A stretch of 64,000 nucleotides of DNA from Nitrosopumilus sp. (GCF_025698945.1 NZ_JAILWM010000003.1:62001-126000), one strand, 5' to 3'; counted from the stretch's first letter, positions 49,278 to 57,837 are shown. Numbers and translations: made by a program. Notes: generated by a model not told the origin, from the letters alone.

Positions 49278-50266
49278 TTGACTTAATAGTTCCAGCAGTT
49301 GTTTCATGCATCATTGCATTTGTTGTTGTTTTTGCATTAACTCCGCCTCTGATAAAATTTCTAGAAAAAAGAAATCTTGCAGTCAAAGACATGAACAAAA
49401 AAGAAGAGGTCATGGTAGTTCGACCTGGTGGACCATCAATAATTATTGGAATCATTGCATCTGAGATTGTTATTTATGCATTTTTACAACTAAATGAAAT
49501 ACTTGCACTAGTTTTTACAACAACTGCTGCATTTGTAATTGGGTATGTAGATGATAGAAAAGTAATGGGAGGTTGGTTCAAACCAGTAGCATTAGCAGTT
49601 GCAGCAATTCCAATAATTACACTTGGTGCATATGATTCTAATTTGGCATTTCCGTTATTTGGAACTGTTCAAATTCCAGTATTGTATTTGGTCTTGATAA
49701 TTTTTATGATTCCGATTACTGGTAATACTATTAACTCCATTGATGTTCTAAATGGTGTTGCAAGCGGCTTTATGGTAATTGCAAGCTTTTCTCTTTCTAT
49801 CTGCTTATTCATTGTACAAAATTATGAAATTGCAATTGTTAGTTTGCCGTTGGGATTTGTATCATTGGCATTTTACAAATACCACAAAATTCCAAGTAAA
49901 ATATTTCCTGGAGACTCTGGTGCACTAACCCTTGGTGCAATGTATGGTTCTATAGCAATTATTGGAGGTGTCGAAATCATTGCTGCAGTAGCATTATTAC
50001 CTGCAATAATCAATTCATTTCTATTTCTTTCAAGTGTCAAGAGAATTGTTGAACACAGAGAGGTAAAAGGCAAGCCTGTAGATCATACTGATGATTTCAA
50101 ATTACAGGCTACAACTGATAAAACTGCACCTGTAACTCTAGTGAGATTAATTCTTGCAGGAGGACCAATGTCGGAAAAACAAGTAGGGTTTGCAATCTTC
50201 AAGTTAGCAGTATTCTCAGGAGTTTTAGCAGTGATTACTGCGTTCATGATGGGAGTAAAGATATGA
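49274..50266 (+). CDS. Glycosyl-1-phosphate transferase (ALG7/AglH-like, GT4)
   Basis: The 330-aa polytopic membrane enzyme has VVFALTPPLIKFLEKRNLAV, VGYVDDRKVMGGW-type segment (VIGYVDDRKVMGGW with the catalytic Asp pair), TINSIDVLNGVASGF and FPGDSGALTLGAMYGSIAII. These are motifs of UDP-GlcNAc:dolichyl-phosphate transferases that start N-glycan assembly on a polyprenyl lipid. The start is TTG at 49274, overlapping the hel308 stop. Its linkage to replication genes is probably positional. Confidence 0.85.
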   Translation: MIDLIVPAVVSCIIAFVVVFALTPPLIKFLEKRNLAVKDMNKKEEVMVVRPGGPSIIIGIIASEIVIYAFLQLNEILALVFTTTAAFVIGYVDDRKVMGGWFKPVALAVAAIPIITLGAYDSNLAFPLFGTVQIPVLYLVLIIFMIPITGNTINSIDVLNGVASGFMVIASFSLSICLFIVQNYEIAIVSLPLGFVSLAFYKYHKIPSKIFPGDSGALTLGAMYGSIAIIGGVEIIAAVALLPAIINSFLFLSSVKRIVEHREVKGKPVDHTDDFKLQATTDKTAPVTLVRLILAGGPMSEKQVGFAIFKLAVFSGVLAVITAFMMGVKI

Positions 50267-50493
50267 AGTTTGGTCTTTTTGGATTCTTGTTTATAATGTG
50301 GCTTTTGATACTTGCAGGTGGTGCAATTGTTGTGACAATTTTAGGACCAATCTCTGTTTCAGGTTATGGGGATCTTGATTGGTTTATCTCATCAGTAATT
50401 AAAGCAGTAATTGCAATCCTTCTAGTCGTTATTTGGATACTGATTTTATCAAAAGTAAAGAATTGGATTTTTAGAAAAGAGATTAACTCCTAG
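50263..50493 (+). CDS. Small two-helix membrane protein
   Basis: The 76-aa protein overlaps the GT4 gene by 4 nt (ATGA). Two hydrophobic segments (FGFLFIMWLLILAGGAIVVT and VIKAVIAILLVVIWILILSK) flank a polar loop with GYGDLDWF. It may be a partner of the glycosyltransferase; no motif identifies it. It converges with the hexapeptide acetyltransferase gene, overlapping by 4 nt. Confidence 0.65.
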   Translation: MKFGLFGFLFIMWLLILAGGAIVVTILGPISVSGYGDLDWFISSVIKAVIAILLVVIWILILSKVKNWIFRKEINS

Positions 50494-50966
50494 CTTTCTT
50501 TCCATTCTCTTTGTTTCTTGTCGTATTCTTCTCTTGTATATCTGATGGTAGCAGGTGAACCAATTACTACTGTATTCTCAGGAACATCTCTAGTAACTAC
50601 TGCCCCCATTGCAACAACACTGTTCTTGCCTACTGTAACTCCTGCCTTGATTACTGCACGTGCACCAATAATTGCATTATCCTCAATTGTTACTCCTATC
50701 ATTTTATCACACATTGGATAAGGATCGTTTGTTAATGCAGCTGCTGGTCCAATGAAAACATTTTTTCCAATTCTAGAAAGTGGTGGAATGTATGCTTGTC
50801 CTTCTATCTTTGTGTTTTCACCAATCTTTACATTATAATCAATGTGTGCAAGGGATCCTATCTTGACATTATTGCCAATCTCTACATCATCTCCAACATA
50901 TGTAAAATGCCAGATCTGAACGTTTTGTCCAATTTTTGCTTTCTCAGAAATATAGTTAGTAACCAT
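50490..50966 (-). CDS. Left-handed beta-helix acyltransferase (WbpD/WlbB-like)
   Basis: The 158-aa hexapeptide-repeat protein (SEKAKIGQNVQIWHFTYVGD, VEIGNNVKIGSLAHIDYNVK, KNVFIGPAAALTND, GVTVGKNSVVAMGAVVTRDV) is of the UDP-2-acetamido-3-amino-sugar N-acetyltransferase type. It works downstream of a sugar oxidoreductase such as the neighbouring Gfo/Idh protein. ATG 50966, 4 nt after the Trm112-like gene. Likely in synthesis of a diacetamido-uronic acid for surface glycans. Confidence 0.85.
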   Translation of the reverse strand: MVTNYISEKAKIGQNVQIWHFTYVGDDVEIGNNVKIGSLAHIDYNVKIGENTKIEGQAYIPPLSRIGKNVFIGPAAALTNDPYPMCDKMIGVTIEDNAIIGARAVIKAGVTVGKNSVVAMGAVVTRDVPENTVVIGSPATIRYTREEYDKKQREWKES

Positions 50967-50970
50967 TATC

Positions 50971-51240
50971 TCACAAGTGCCATGGGTTTGCCTGTGTAAT
51001 AATTTTTTCAGGAAGTTTGTCTTTGTTGTTTTTTAGAAATTCTATCTCTTGTTTTTTATCTCTTAGCTCATCAGGAAGCATAATTGGAATCTCTTCAATT
51101 ATTGGATAAAATCTAGAACATTTTGGGCAAAATATTGCCCCTTCAGAAACTATGCTATCTTTTTGCTTTATCTCAAATAATTCCAAAGGGTGGGTTTTGT
51201 CAATTGGACAAGCCAAAATATCCATCATTGTTTTGTTCAT
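50971..51240 (-). CDS. Trm112-like zinc-ribbon protein
   Basis: The 89-aa protein has MMDILACPIDKTHPLELFEI and GAIFCPKCSRFYPIIEEIPI then MLPDEL, the CP(I/V)xK ... FCPxCxRxYPI pattern of Trm112 family proteins. Trm112 activates several SAM methyltransferases in archaea and eukaryotes. ATG 51240 overlaps the Gfo/Idh stop by 4 nt. Its placement in a sugar operon may indicate an independent Trm112p-like adaptor role. Confidence 0.88.
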   Translation of the reverse strand: MNKTMMDILACPIDKTHPLELFEIKQKDSIVSEGAIFCPKCSRFYPIIEEIPIMLPDELRDKKQEIEFLKNNKDKLPEKIITQANPWHL

Positions 51241-52172
51241 TTTAGATCCAGATAGATTGGTATTCCTTTTTGACTAGATAAAAGTGCAGCTTCGGCAATC
51301 ATAGTAACATTAACTGCCTGCTGAGATGTAACAATGTGTTCATTTTTTCCTTCAATAGCTCCAAGAAAACTTTTGATCTCCAATGATAGTGGTTCTTCTT
51401 TTTCATTTTGAACAGTTTGTGTATCATCATCTCTCTCAACAATAATTTCTTGTGTGATGAAATCTGATGAGATAATTGCATCAGTACAGACTGCATTGAA
51501 TTTTCTTACTCTTTTTGGAGTTATCCAGTTTGATGAAATAATTGCTATTTTGTCATTTTTGTATCCTAGCATTATACTTGCAAAGTCTTCATGTTCATGC
51601 TTGATTTTTCCTGCTCTTGCAAATACGACATTTGGCATCTCATCAAATAGCCAATTAGCCGTATCAATATCATGAACTGAAGTATCATAAATTATTCCGA
51701 CATCTTTGATATGAAGAGGCATTCTGTTTTCACGATGAAATTCAAGCATTACTAATTCGCCATATTTTTTTTCTCTGACTAGTTTTTTTACAACGTCAAC
51801 TGCTGGATTGAATCTCTCAATATATCCACATGTTAGAATTACTTTATTTTTTTCTGCTAGTCTTACAAGTGCTTCACCATCTTCGGATTTGTATGTCATT
51901 GGTTTTTCTACAAAGACATGTTTTTTTGCTTGCAATAGTTTTGTTGCAATTTTTGCATGTGTTGATGTTGGAGTTACAACAAATGCTCCATCAAATTCTT
52001 CAGACTCTAGTAAATTATCTAATGAATCATAATGATTGACAGAATATTTTTCTCCATATTCCTTGCTTTTCTGAGAATCAGCATCACATACGGCAGTAAG
52101 TACACCTAATTGTGATAAAATTCTGGTGTGGTTTTTACCCCAACCACCGGTTCCAATTTGTACAATTTTCAT
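51237..52172 (-). CDS. Gfo/Idh/MocA-family oxidoreductase (WbpB-like)
   Basis: The 311-aa NAD-dependent sugar oxidoreductase has a Rossmann start (KIVQIGTGGWGKNHTRILSQ), FVVTPTSTHAKIATKLLQAK, KKHVFVEKPMTYKSEDGEAL (the EKP motif), and CGYIERFNPAVDVVKKL, VHDIDTANWLFDEMPN in the C-terminal domain. With the acetyltransferase at 50490 it fits the WbpB/WlbA-WbpD route of UDP-GlcNAc(3NAc)A. Adjacent to ilvE with no gap. Confidence 0.88.
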   Translation of the reverse strand: MKIVQIGTGGWGKNHTRILSQLGVLTAVCDADSQKSKEYGEKYSVNHYDSLDNLLESEEFDGAFVVTPTSTHAKIATKLLQAKKHVFVEKPMTYKSEDGEALVRLAEKNKVILTCGYIERFNPAVDVVKKLVREKKYGELVMLEFHRENRMPLHIKDVGIIYDTSVHDIDTANWLFDEMPNVVFARAGKIKHEHEDFASIMLGYKNDKIAIISSNWITPKRVRKFNAVCTDAIISSDFITQEIIVERDDDTQTVQNEKEEPLSLEIKSFLGAIEGKNEHIVTSQQAVNVTMIAEAALLSSQKGIPIYLDLK

Positions 52173-53090
52173 CTAGTATACCTCAGTTAACCAATGAGAA
52201 TAATCATTATTTTTGTTCATTACTATATCTGTATACTCTTGCATCATCTTTTTAGTAATATCCCCTGGTTTTCCATCTCCAATCTTCTTTGAATCTATTG
52301 AAATGATTGGAGTGATCTCTGCTGCAGTTCCTGTAAGAAAGATCTCATCTGAAATTGCTAATTCACTTCTTGTAACATCTCTTTCCACAACATCTAGATC
52401 CAAATCTCTTGCAATTCTAATTATTGCATCTCGTGTAATCCCCTCAAGTGCTGATGATGCTAATGATGGTGTTACTAGCTGACCATTTCTAACAATAAAA
52501 ATATTCTCACCTGGTGCCTCACTTACATTTCCATTTTGATCAAGTAAGATTGCCTCGTCAAATCCATTTCTCTTTGCTTCCTGAGTTGCTATGATGGAAT
52601 TGAGATAGTTGCCACCCATTTTGGCTTGTGGAGGTGTTGACATATCTGAAAATTTTCTCCATGATACCACCCCTGCTGTTATACCATTTTTGTTAAATAA
52701 ATCTCCAAAAGGAAAAGTAAAGATTGCAACTCTTGTTGGAGCCTTTTCTGTTACATGAAGATTTATTCCATAATCGCCAATAAAATAAAATGGTCTTATG
52801 TAACATGATTTTTTTAAATTATTTTTCTTACAAATTCCAGTAATTGCATTTGTAATTTCCTTGTCTGTAAAGTTTAATGATATGTTATAAAACTGACCAG
52901 ATCTTCTAAATCGCTTTACGTGTTCATCTAATCTGAATACATTAAGATTTTTTCCATTCCAATATGCTCTAATTCCTTCAAAGATCGATGTTCCGTAATG
53001 AATTGCATGTGTTGTAATTGGGACCTGAGCTTTTTCAGTTAGTACATACTTTCCATCAAACCAAACATATTTTGAGAGTGGAAGCTTCAT
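52173..53090 (-). CDS. ilvE: Branched-chain amino acid aminotransferase
   Basis: The 305-aa class IV PLP transaminase has YGTSIFEGIRAYWNGKNLNV, a catalytic-Lys region (AKMGGNYLNSIIATQEAKRN), AILLDQNGNVSEAPGENIFI and LEGITRDAIIRIARDLDLDV, the hallmark BCAT motifs. It transfers amino groups from Glu to branched-chain 2-oxoacids. ATG 53090. It heads the leftward set with the sugar genes; the mixed functions suggest only shared transcription. Confidence 0.93.
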   Translation of the reverse strand: MKLPLSKYVWFDGKYVLTEKAQVPITTHAIHYGTSIFEGIRAYWNGKNLNVFRLDEHVKRFRRSGQFYNISLNFTDKEITNAITGICKKNNLKKSCYIRPFYFIGDYGINLHVTEKAPTRVAIFTFPFGDLFNKNGITAGVVSWRKFSDMSTPPQAKMGGNYLNSIIATQEAKRNGFDEAILLDQNGNVSEAPGENIFIVRNGQLVTPSLASSALEGITRDAIIRIARDLDLDVVERDVTRSELAISDEIFLTGTAAEITPIISIDSKKIGDGKPGDITKKMMQEYTDIVMNKNNDYSHWLTEVY

Positions 53091-53164
53091 AGAAAAATTC
53101 CAGCATGTGTGTATTAATTTATTTTCAATTCACTGTTTTAACTAGTCTTATCGAAAACCAATAA

Positions 53165-53767
53165 TTATTTTGACCATCCTTCTTTAGGGAATTTCATTCC
53201 TGCAACCCTTGTAGTCAAATCCTCTGAATTTGCAAATTTCTCTATTGTTTTCCATTCATTTTGAATTATCTCGGCAATGCTTTCTGGAACGTCTTCTCTC
53301 CATGAAGTTTCCTTCCCAAGTGCAGCTTCATACAATTTCTCTTTAACTGCAGTAGCAGAGATTTTCCTTCTTTGCCCGACTTTTGGTTTTAATCGATAAA
53401 TTCTTAACATTATTCCTTCAGCTTTATCCCCTGTGTATGAAAAATAATCCCCCTGAACCCCTCGTAGTACTTGCTTTCGCAGTTCCCATGATTTTGGTGC
53501 CAAAAGTGGTGGCATGTATTTTTTAAATGGAGCAAAGAATGCATAGTCTTCTGTAATTTGAATAGAATCTCCAAATATCGATTCTAACATTTTTTTTCTT
53601 GTTTGAAAATTAAACGGAAAACTTTTACTATTGATCTCAGTATCAGCATCCTTGAAAACCACAGGCATGACTTTAACAACATCTGCTTGTTTTTGCAAAT
53701 CTAAAATTATTTCAACATGAGCTTTAGTTACAGGATTTAGATGTGCAAGATATAGTGCAGTAATCAA
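53165..53767 (-). CDS. Nucleotidyltransferase of the HxGH class
   Basis: The 200-aa protein has the cytidylyltransferase start ALYLAHLNPVTKAHVEIILD, a variant of HxGH (HLNP...KAH), and a C-terminal KISATAVKEKLYEAALGKE resembling the ISSTxVR motif. The middle has the FPFNFQTRKKMLESIFG substrate segment. Adenylyl or cytidylyl transfer is likely; the substrate is unknown (NMN, pantetheine-phosphate or FMN types are possible). Start TTG. Confidence 0.72.
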   Translation of the reverse strand: MITALYLAHLNPVTKAHVEIILDLQKQADVVKVMPVVFKDADTEINSKSFPFNFQTRKKMLESIFGDSIQITEDYAFFAPFKKYMPPLLAPKSWELRKQVLRGVQGDYFSYTGDKAEGIMLRIYRLKPKVGQRRKISATAVKEKLYEAALGKETSWREDVPESIAEIIQNEWKTIEKFANSEDLTTRVAGMKFPKEGWSK

Positions 53768-53818
53768 TTAGATCCTCTAGATAAATCTCATATTTCAATG
53801 ATTGATTCTTGAAAAATT

Positions 53819-54664
53819 CTAACCGTATGATTCGTATTTGACTTCAAAGCTTCCATCTTCACGTTTGTCATGTTCAGTGACAAAGCCTTTTGGATTCAAG
53901 AAGTCCATAACACCATCAATTGTTCCTTGCCATCCACAAACATAGAATATGGTATTTTCTTTGGTGATTTTATCTCCAATTAGTTCTTCTAGTGGTGACA
54001 AACCATTTTCTCTTGGTCTTAGGAACGTTTCAACTCTTCCTACCTGACCTGCCCATGATCTGTTAAACCATTCTTGAGGTCTACTAATTGCTGCTCTATA
54101 TCTAAAGTTCCATTCTTCCTTTCCTCTTTTGATACTCTCATTTTCAAGATTGGTTAGCAAGTCTTTGTAGCTAAGCTCGTCAACATAACTGGCTCCATGT
54201 AGAACAATTATCTCCCGTTTATCTCCTGTATCATGGAGGTGTTGTGCAAAGCTTACAAATGGTGCAAGACCTGTACCTCCTCCAATACAAATAATTCTTC
54301 TGTTATCTTTTTGTCCATTAGGAAGTTCTTCATTAATTAATAAAGCACGCCCTGTTGGTTTTAACCAAAGTATCTCGTCACCTTCTTTTGCGTTAAACAA
54401 TTGTGTTGTTAATCTTCCAGGAAGTGGTTTTCTTACCCATCTAATTACAAGTTCAATGTAATCTCTATTCTCTGGATGAGATGCAATAGAATAAGCTCTT
54501 CTTACAATCTTTCCACCTTCAGCGGGATTTGGTAATCCTAATGTGATGAATTGACCAGCTTGATATTCTGGAACTGGACCATCTTTAGGAACTATTCTGA
54601 TAATAACTAAATCTTCTTTTAATAATTGAACATATGTCACTGTTGCCTTGTTATCTACTACCAT
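53819..54664 (-). CDS. Ferredoxin-NADP+ reductase-like flavoprotein
   Basis: The 281-aa FNR-fold protein has RRAYSIASHPENRDYIELVI (FAD-binding RxYS), PGRLTTQLFNAKEGDEILWL, RRIICIGGGTGLAPFVSFAQ (NADP site) and YVCGWQGTIDGVMDFLNPKG near the end. It probably transfers electrons between NAD(P)H and ferredoxin. The two dicluster ferredoxins at 42-43 kb are plausible partners. ATG 54664, faced by tRNA-Ala upstream. Confidence 0.88.
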   Translation of the reverse strand: MVVDNKATVTYVQLLKEDLVIIRIVPKDGPVPEYQAGQFITLGLPNPAEGGKIVRRAYSIASHPENRDYIELVIRWVRKPLPGRLTTQLFNAKEGDEILWLKPTGRALLINEELPNGQKDNRRIICIGGGTGLAPFVSFAQHLHDTGDKREIIVLHGASYVDELSYKDLLTNLENESIKRGKEEWNFRYRAAISRPQEWFNRSWAGQVGRVETFLRPRENGLSPLEELIGDKITKENTIFYVCGWQGTIDGVMDFLNPKGFVTEHDKREDGSFEVKYESYG

Positions 54665-54787
54665 AACGATTCAATCATATTTTTCACGGTTAAATATATT
54701 GTGTTAATTCTATTGTTGGATTACAATTTTACCGCTAAACGTTAATAACCAATTTGAAAAATGTTATTCAATCAGATTTCTGATTAA

Positions 54788-54862
54788 TGGGCCGGTCGTC
54801 TAGCCTGGTAGGATAGGTGCATGGCATGCATCGGATCAAGGGTTCAAATCCCTTCCGGTCCA
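54788..54862 (+). tRNA. tRNA-Ala (GGC anticodon)
   Basis: The 75-nt tRNA has acceptor GGGCCGG/CCGGTCC (G-T at one pair) and discriminator A. The anticodon stem GGTGC/GCATC carries ATGGCAT with anticodon GGC. The T arm is AAGGG/CCCTT with TTCAAAT. The acceptor third pair is G-U at G3-U70, the alanine identity element. The next gene's stop begins at 54863. Confidence 0.95.
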
Positions 54863-55402
54863 CTATTTTTTCTTTATCTTCAAGAGTAGTTTTTCAATTT
54901 CAAGATCGTTCTCAGTATTGATCTCTCTGATTTTCTCATCAGACAATGAAACATTTAGATTAATTATTGATTGCAAGGCACTCTTTCTAACTTCTAAATT
55001 GGAATCAGATAGTGATTTTAGAAAAATTTCTTGAGCTTCCTGTGCTCTAAGATGACCAAGTGCACCAATTACACATGATCTAACCATAGAACTTTCGTCG
55101 TTTGCAAGTTTAATTATTTCATGAATTGCAGACATTTCTTTTCTGTTTGCTAAAACAAGTACTGCGTATCCTCTGATATTTTTACTTGTAGATTTTAAAC
55201 TATCGATTAAGAAATTTGAAATTTTATTTTTATTTAATACTAATGCACTAAATGCTTCTCCTCTTACCTGAATATCATCATCATTTAATTTTGAAATTAT
55301 TTTTTCTAAAATTTCTGGATTGTCAACTGTATCTAATCTTTCTAAAATTTTGATTTTCTCTTTACTGTTATCTGATTCTAGAATCTCCACTATGTTTTCC
55401 AA
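54863..55402 (-). CDS. HEAT-repeat protein
   Basis: The 179-aa protein has repeated helix pairs (DDIQVRGEAFSALVLNKNKI, STSKNIRGYAVLVLANRKEM, SSMVRSCVIGALGHLRAQEA, SNLEVRKSALQSIINLNVSL). This is the HEAT pattern of scaffold proteins. Start TTG at 55402. It ends exactly at the 3' end of convergent tRNA-Ala, with no spacer. Confidence 0.82.
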   Translation of the reverse strand: MENIVEILESDNSKEKIKILERLDTVDNPEILEKIISKLNDDDIQVRGEAFSALVLNKNKISNFLIDSLKSTSKNIRGYAVLVLANRKEMSAIHEIIKLANDESSMVRSCVIGALGHLRAQEAQEIFLKSLSDSNLEVRKSALQSIINLNVSLSDEKIREINTENDLEIEKLLLKIKKK

Positions 55403-55484
55403 CTTTGAATGAAATCGCTAATTCTTCTTAATAATGGTTAAAATTTTTCAAATTTTTTATCTGATTCGAAAAAAATCCTTTTAG

Positions 55485-55493
55485 CTTTAAATT
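55485..55493 (+). promoter_or_regulatory. TATA box of alba
   Basis: CTTTAAATT lies about 24 nt before the ATG at 55516, close to the box sequence used by the ferredoxin genes. Confidence 0.5.
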
Positions 55494-55515
55494 ATCCTTA
55501 AATAGCAATTTTCTC

Positions 55516-55803
55516 ATGTCAAACGAAGCCAGAGACACCATATTCATTGGTAAGAAACCATTGATGGCATATGTTACATCAACATTAATTCAATTGGCAA
55601 ACTTACCTGCCGTCAACATCAAAGCTAGGGGACTCAGCATAGGTCGTGCTGTCGATGTAGCTCAAATCATTGCACGAAAGACAGAAAATGCAGGATACTC
55701 TATCGGAAATATCAAAATTGGCTCAGAATCTTTAGAGTCACAAGATGGTAGAACCAGAAACGTTTCAACAATAGAAATTGAAGTAAAGAGAAACGCAGCA
55801 TAA
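55516..55803 (+). CDS. albA: Alba DNA/RNA-binding protein
   Basis: The 95-aa chromatin protein has IFIGKKPLMAYVTSTLIQLA, VNIKARGLSIGRAVDVAQII and a C-terminal NVSTIEIEVKRN, the Alba fold with the nucleic-acid loop KARG. Alba coats archaeal DNA and binds RNA. It stands alone with its own CTTTAAATT box and a T-rich run after the stop. Confidence 0.95.
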   Translation: MSNEARDTIFIGKKPLMAYVTSTLIQLANLPAVNIKARGLSIGRAVDVAQIIARKTENAGYSIGNIKIGSESLESQDGRTRNVSTIEIEVKRNAA

Positions 55804-55829
55804 CTGCACTTTACTTGAAATTTTTTCTT

Positions 55830-56696
55830 TTATTCTCGTTTAGAACTACCGTACTTCTTTTCCATTTTTCTGAACTTGGAAAGATCAACTAGTTCATTGA
55901 ATTGATCAAAATTTACAACTTTTTGTTTTGATTTTTTAGTTGTACCTGTCTTCTTTAACTCCTTTAAGATTTCCATTGTTGCAAATGTATTTGCAAACAA
56001 TACTGATAGTGGATAAAGAATAATATTGAATCCCATTTTGTGTAAGGTATCAGTTGAGCTTATTGGAGTTGCACCACCTTCTATCATATTAGCTACAAGT
56101 GGAGCTTTGATTGATTTTCCAATCTTTTTCATCTCATCAATTGATTTTGGAGCTTCAACAAATATCGCATCTGCACCTGTCTTTTTATTTTGTAAACCAC
56201 GTTCAATAGCAGCATCTAATCCTTCTGTTGCTCTAGCATCTGTTCGTGCAACAACGATGAAATCTTTACTTTCTCTAGCATCAATTGCAGCTCCAAGCTT
56301 TTCAGTGTACTCTTCTTGTGAAATTACTTCTTTCCCACTCATATGACCACATCTCTTTGGCCATCTCTGATCTTCAAGAAAAATTCCTGATGCACCTGCT
56401 GTTTCTAATTCTTTTACAAGCTTCCAAACACTTAATGCATTACCATATCCCGTATCTGAATCAACAATTACTGGAACTGAAACTGCTCTACAAATTCTTC
56501 TTGCATTGTCTAGAGTCTCTGTTGCACCAATAAAACCATAGTCTGGCATTCCAAATAGAGTTGCAGATGTTCCATATCCTGTTTGAAACATTGCATCAAA
56601 TCCAACCTTCTCTGCAATTTTAGCTCCAATTGCATCATAAACACCAGGAATAACAAGTGGCTTGTTTGATTTTAGCATACTACGTAAATTTTTCAT
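55830..56696 (-). CDS. Isocitrate lyase/PEP mutase-family enzyme
   Basis: The 288-aa TIM-barrel protein has GVYDAIGAKIAEKVGFDAMF, VIVDSDTGYGNALSVWKLV, FLEDQRWPKRCGHMSGKEVI (the KxCGH catalytic loop) and VARTDARATEGLDAAIERGL. The Cys in KRCGH points to a C-C lyase such as 2-methylisocitrate lyase; PEP mutases have different loop residues. Substrate is not certain. ATG 56696. Confidence 0.88.
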   Translation of the reverse strand: MKNLRSMLKSNKPLVIPGVYDAIGAKIAEKVGFDAMFQTGYGTSATLFGMPDYGFIGATETLDNARRICRAVSVPVIVDSDTGYGNALSVWKLVKELETAGASGIFLEDQRWPKRCGHMSGKEVISQEEYTEKLGAAIDARESKDFIVVARTDARATEGLDAAIERGLQNKKTGADAIFVEAPKSIDEMKKIGKSIKAPLVANMIEGGATPISSTDTLHKMGFNIILYPLSVLFANTFATMEILKELKKTGTTKKSKQKVVNFDQFNELVDLSKFRKMEKKYGSSKRE

Positions 56697-56740
56697 GAAT
56701 CTTCTCTTAATCTGAATTATTTATGATTTTAAAATCTGAC

Positions 56741-57193
56741 TTATTGGGTAATACCCACATCTTTTGTTTCAGGATTAATTTTAGAACCAATTAAGATGAT
56801 AATTGATCCAATGATTACATTAATTCCAAGCAATATGGGAATCAATTCAGCTCCTGCTTATAGCATTGCTATTGCAATTAGTGGTGCCCACGAACCAAAA
56901 ATCAATCCACCGTTGTAAATAAAACCACTAGCACTGTTTCTTATTTCTGTTGGGAATCTCTCAGAAAGAAATACAGGAATTGGACCAAATCCTGTGGTTG
57001 CAATAATCATCAATACAACTGTATATGCTGCAAATGTTGCTAATAGTGAAAATGTTGGATCTTCTGCAGGAAAAAATAGTATACTGATTAATGGAGTTAC
57101 TAATAACATCAAAACTAGATCATAACCATCTAGTGACCATCCAAGCCAAGATCCAAAAACTATGGCTTTTTGTTGCTTTGTTAATCCTGTCAT
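56741..57193 (-). pseudogene. MFS transporter remnant (internal deletion plus in-frame stop)
   Basis: The reading frame starts like an MFS sugar-phosphate/metabolite transporter (SWLGWSLDGYDLVLMLLVTP, first helix) but jumps after about 60 residues to the late helix VVLMIIATTGFGPIPVFLSE and FPTEIRNSASGFIYNGGLIF, normally near residue 330-370. It then meets a TAA, and past that stop the same frame continues into the last helix (LLGINVIIGSIIILIGSKIN ... TKDVGITQ, stop at 56741). About 250 residues of the middle are missing. It is a decayed transporter next to a PadR gene. Confidence 0.8.
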
Positions 57194-57237
57194 AAGAATT
57201 TGTTAAAATACAAATAATTATTGCTTTTTGAAAATAA

Positions 57238-57744
57238 TTAGTCTATTTTGATCTTTTTGCCTTTCTTGGTAGTATTATCATCAATTTTTTTGAGTTCCTC
57301 TTCTAGGAATTTCCTATACTTTTGAGTCTCCTCTTCAGTCATCTTTGTAACATTTGAGCTAAGAATTGATCCCATTGTGAATATTTTCTCTAGCAAATCA
57401 ATTGCAACAAATCTTCCAACATTTCCTAATCTGAATAAAACCTCTAACTGTTTTTTTACAATATCATTTACCTTATCTACATCCTGTGCTGTTTCTGCAC
57501 CTTTTTTTGTTAGTTGATACTTGCCATCCTTTGTCTCATCGATTAGCCCTTCATCTAGTAGTCTTCCCAATAATGGATAGATCAACCCAGGAGATGGTTT
57601 CCAAATTCCATTACTTTGCTCAATTGCATAATCGATAATCTCTTTTCCTGTGTGAGCTTTGTTTTTGAGCAATTCTAAGATGAAATATCTTGAGAATCCT
57701 CTAGGAACTGAACTTCCGACTCTCTGAAACCATTCAGATATCAT
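57238..57744 (-). CDS. PadR-family transcriptional regulator
   Basis: From ATG 57744 this is 168 aa, with the PadR winged helix RYFILELLKNKAHTGKEIID, SPGLIYPLLGRLLDEGLIDE and KYQLTKKGAETAQDV, and a C-terminal helical domain (EETQKYRKFLEEELKKIDDN). An upstream GTG at 57759 would start inside the operator palindromes, so I take the ATG. The adjacent tandem palindrome suggests autoregulation. Its former target may be the broken transporter gene. Confidence 0.9.
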   Translation of the reverse strand: MISEWFQRVGSSVPRGFSRYFILELLKNKAHTGKEIIDYAIEQSNGIWKPSPGLIYPLLGRLLDEGLIDETKDGKYQLTKKGAETAQDVDKVNDIVKKQLEVLFRLGNVGRFVAIDLLEKIFTMGSILSSNVTKMTEEETQKYRKFLEEELKKIDDNTTKKGKKIKID

Positions 57745-57766
57745 CACTAGTGATATCACTAGTGAT
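57743..57766. promoter_or_regulatory. Tandem palindromic operator (two ATCACTAGTGAT units)
   Basis: Two perfect 12-bp palindromes, ATCACTAGTGAT at 57743-57754 and 57755-57766, abut each other right at the PadR start codon, forming one 24-bp dyad. PadR-type dimers bind such inverted repeats. It lies between padR and the divergent sdh operon (ATG 57838) and could affect both; the sdh TATA box (TTTAA at 57806-57810) is 40 nt away. Confidence 0.8.
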
Positions 57767-57837
57767 ATATTTTAATTTTGTGATTTGAGGCTGAATTACT
57801 ACATATTTAACTCACCCCTAGCAAGTTTGTCTGAAAA

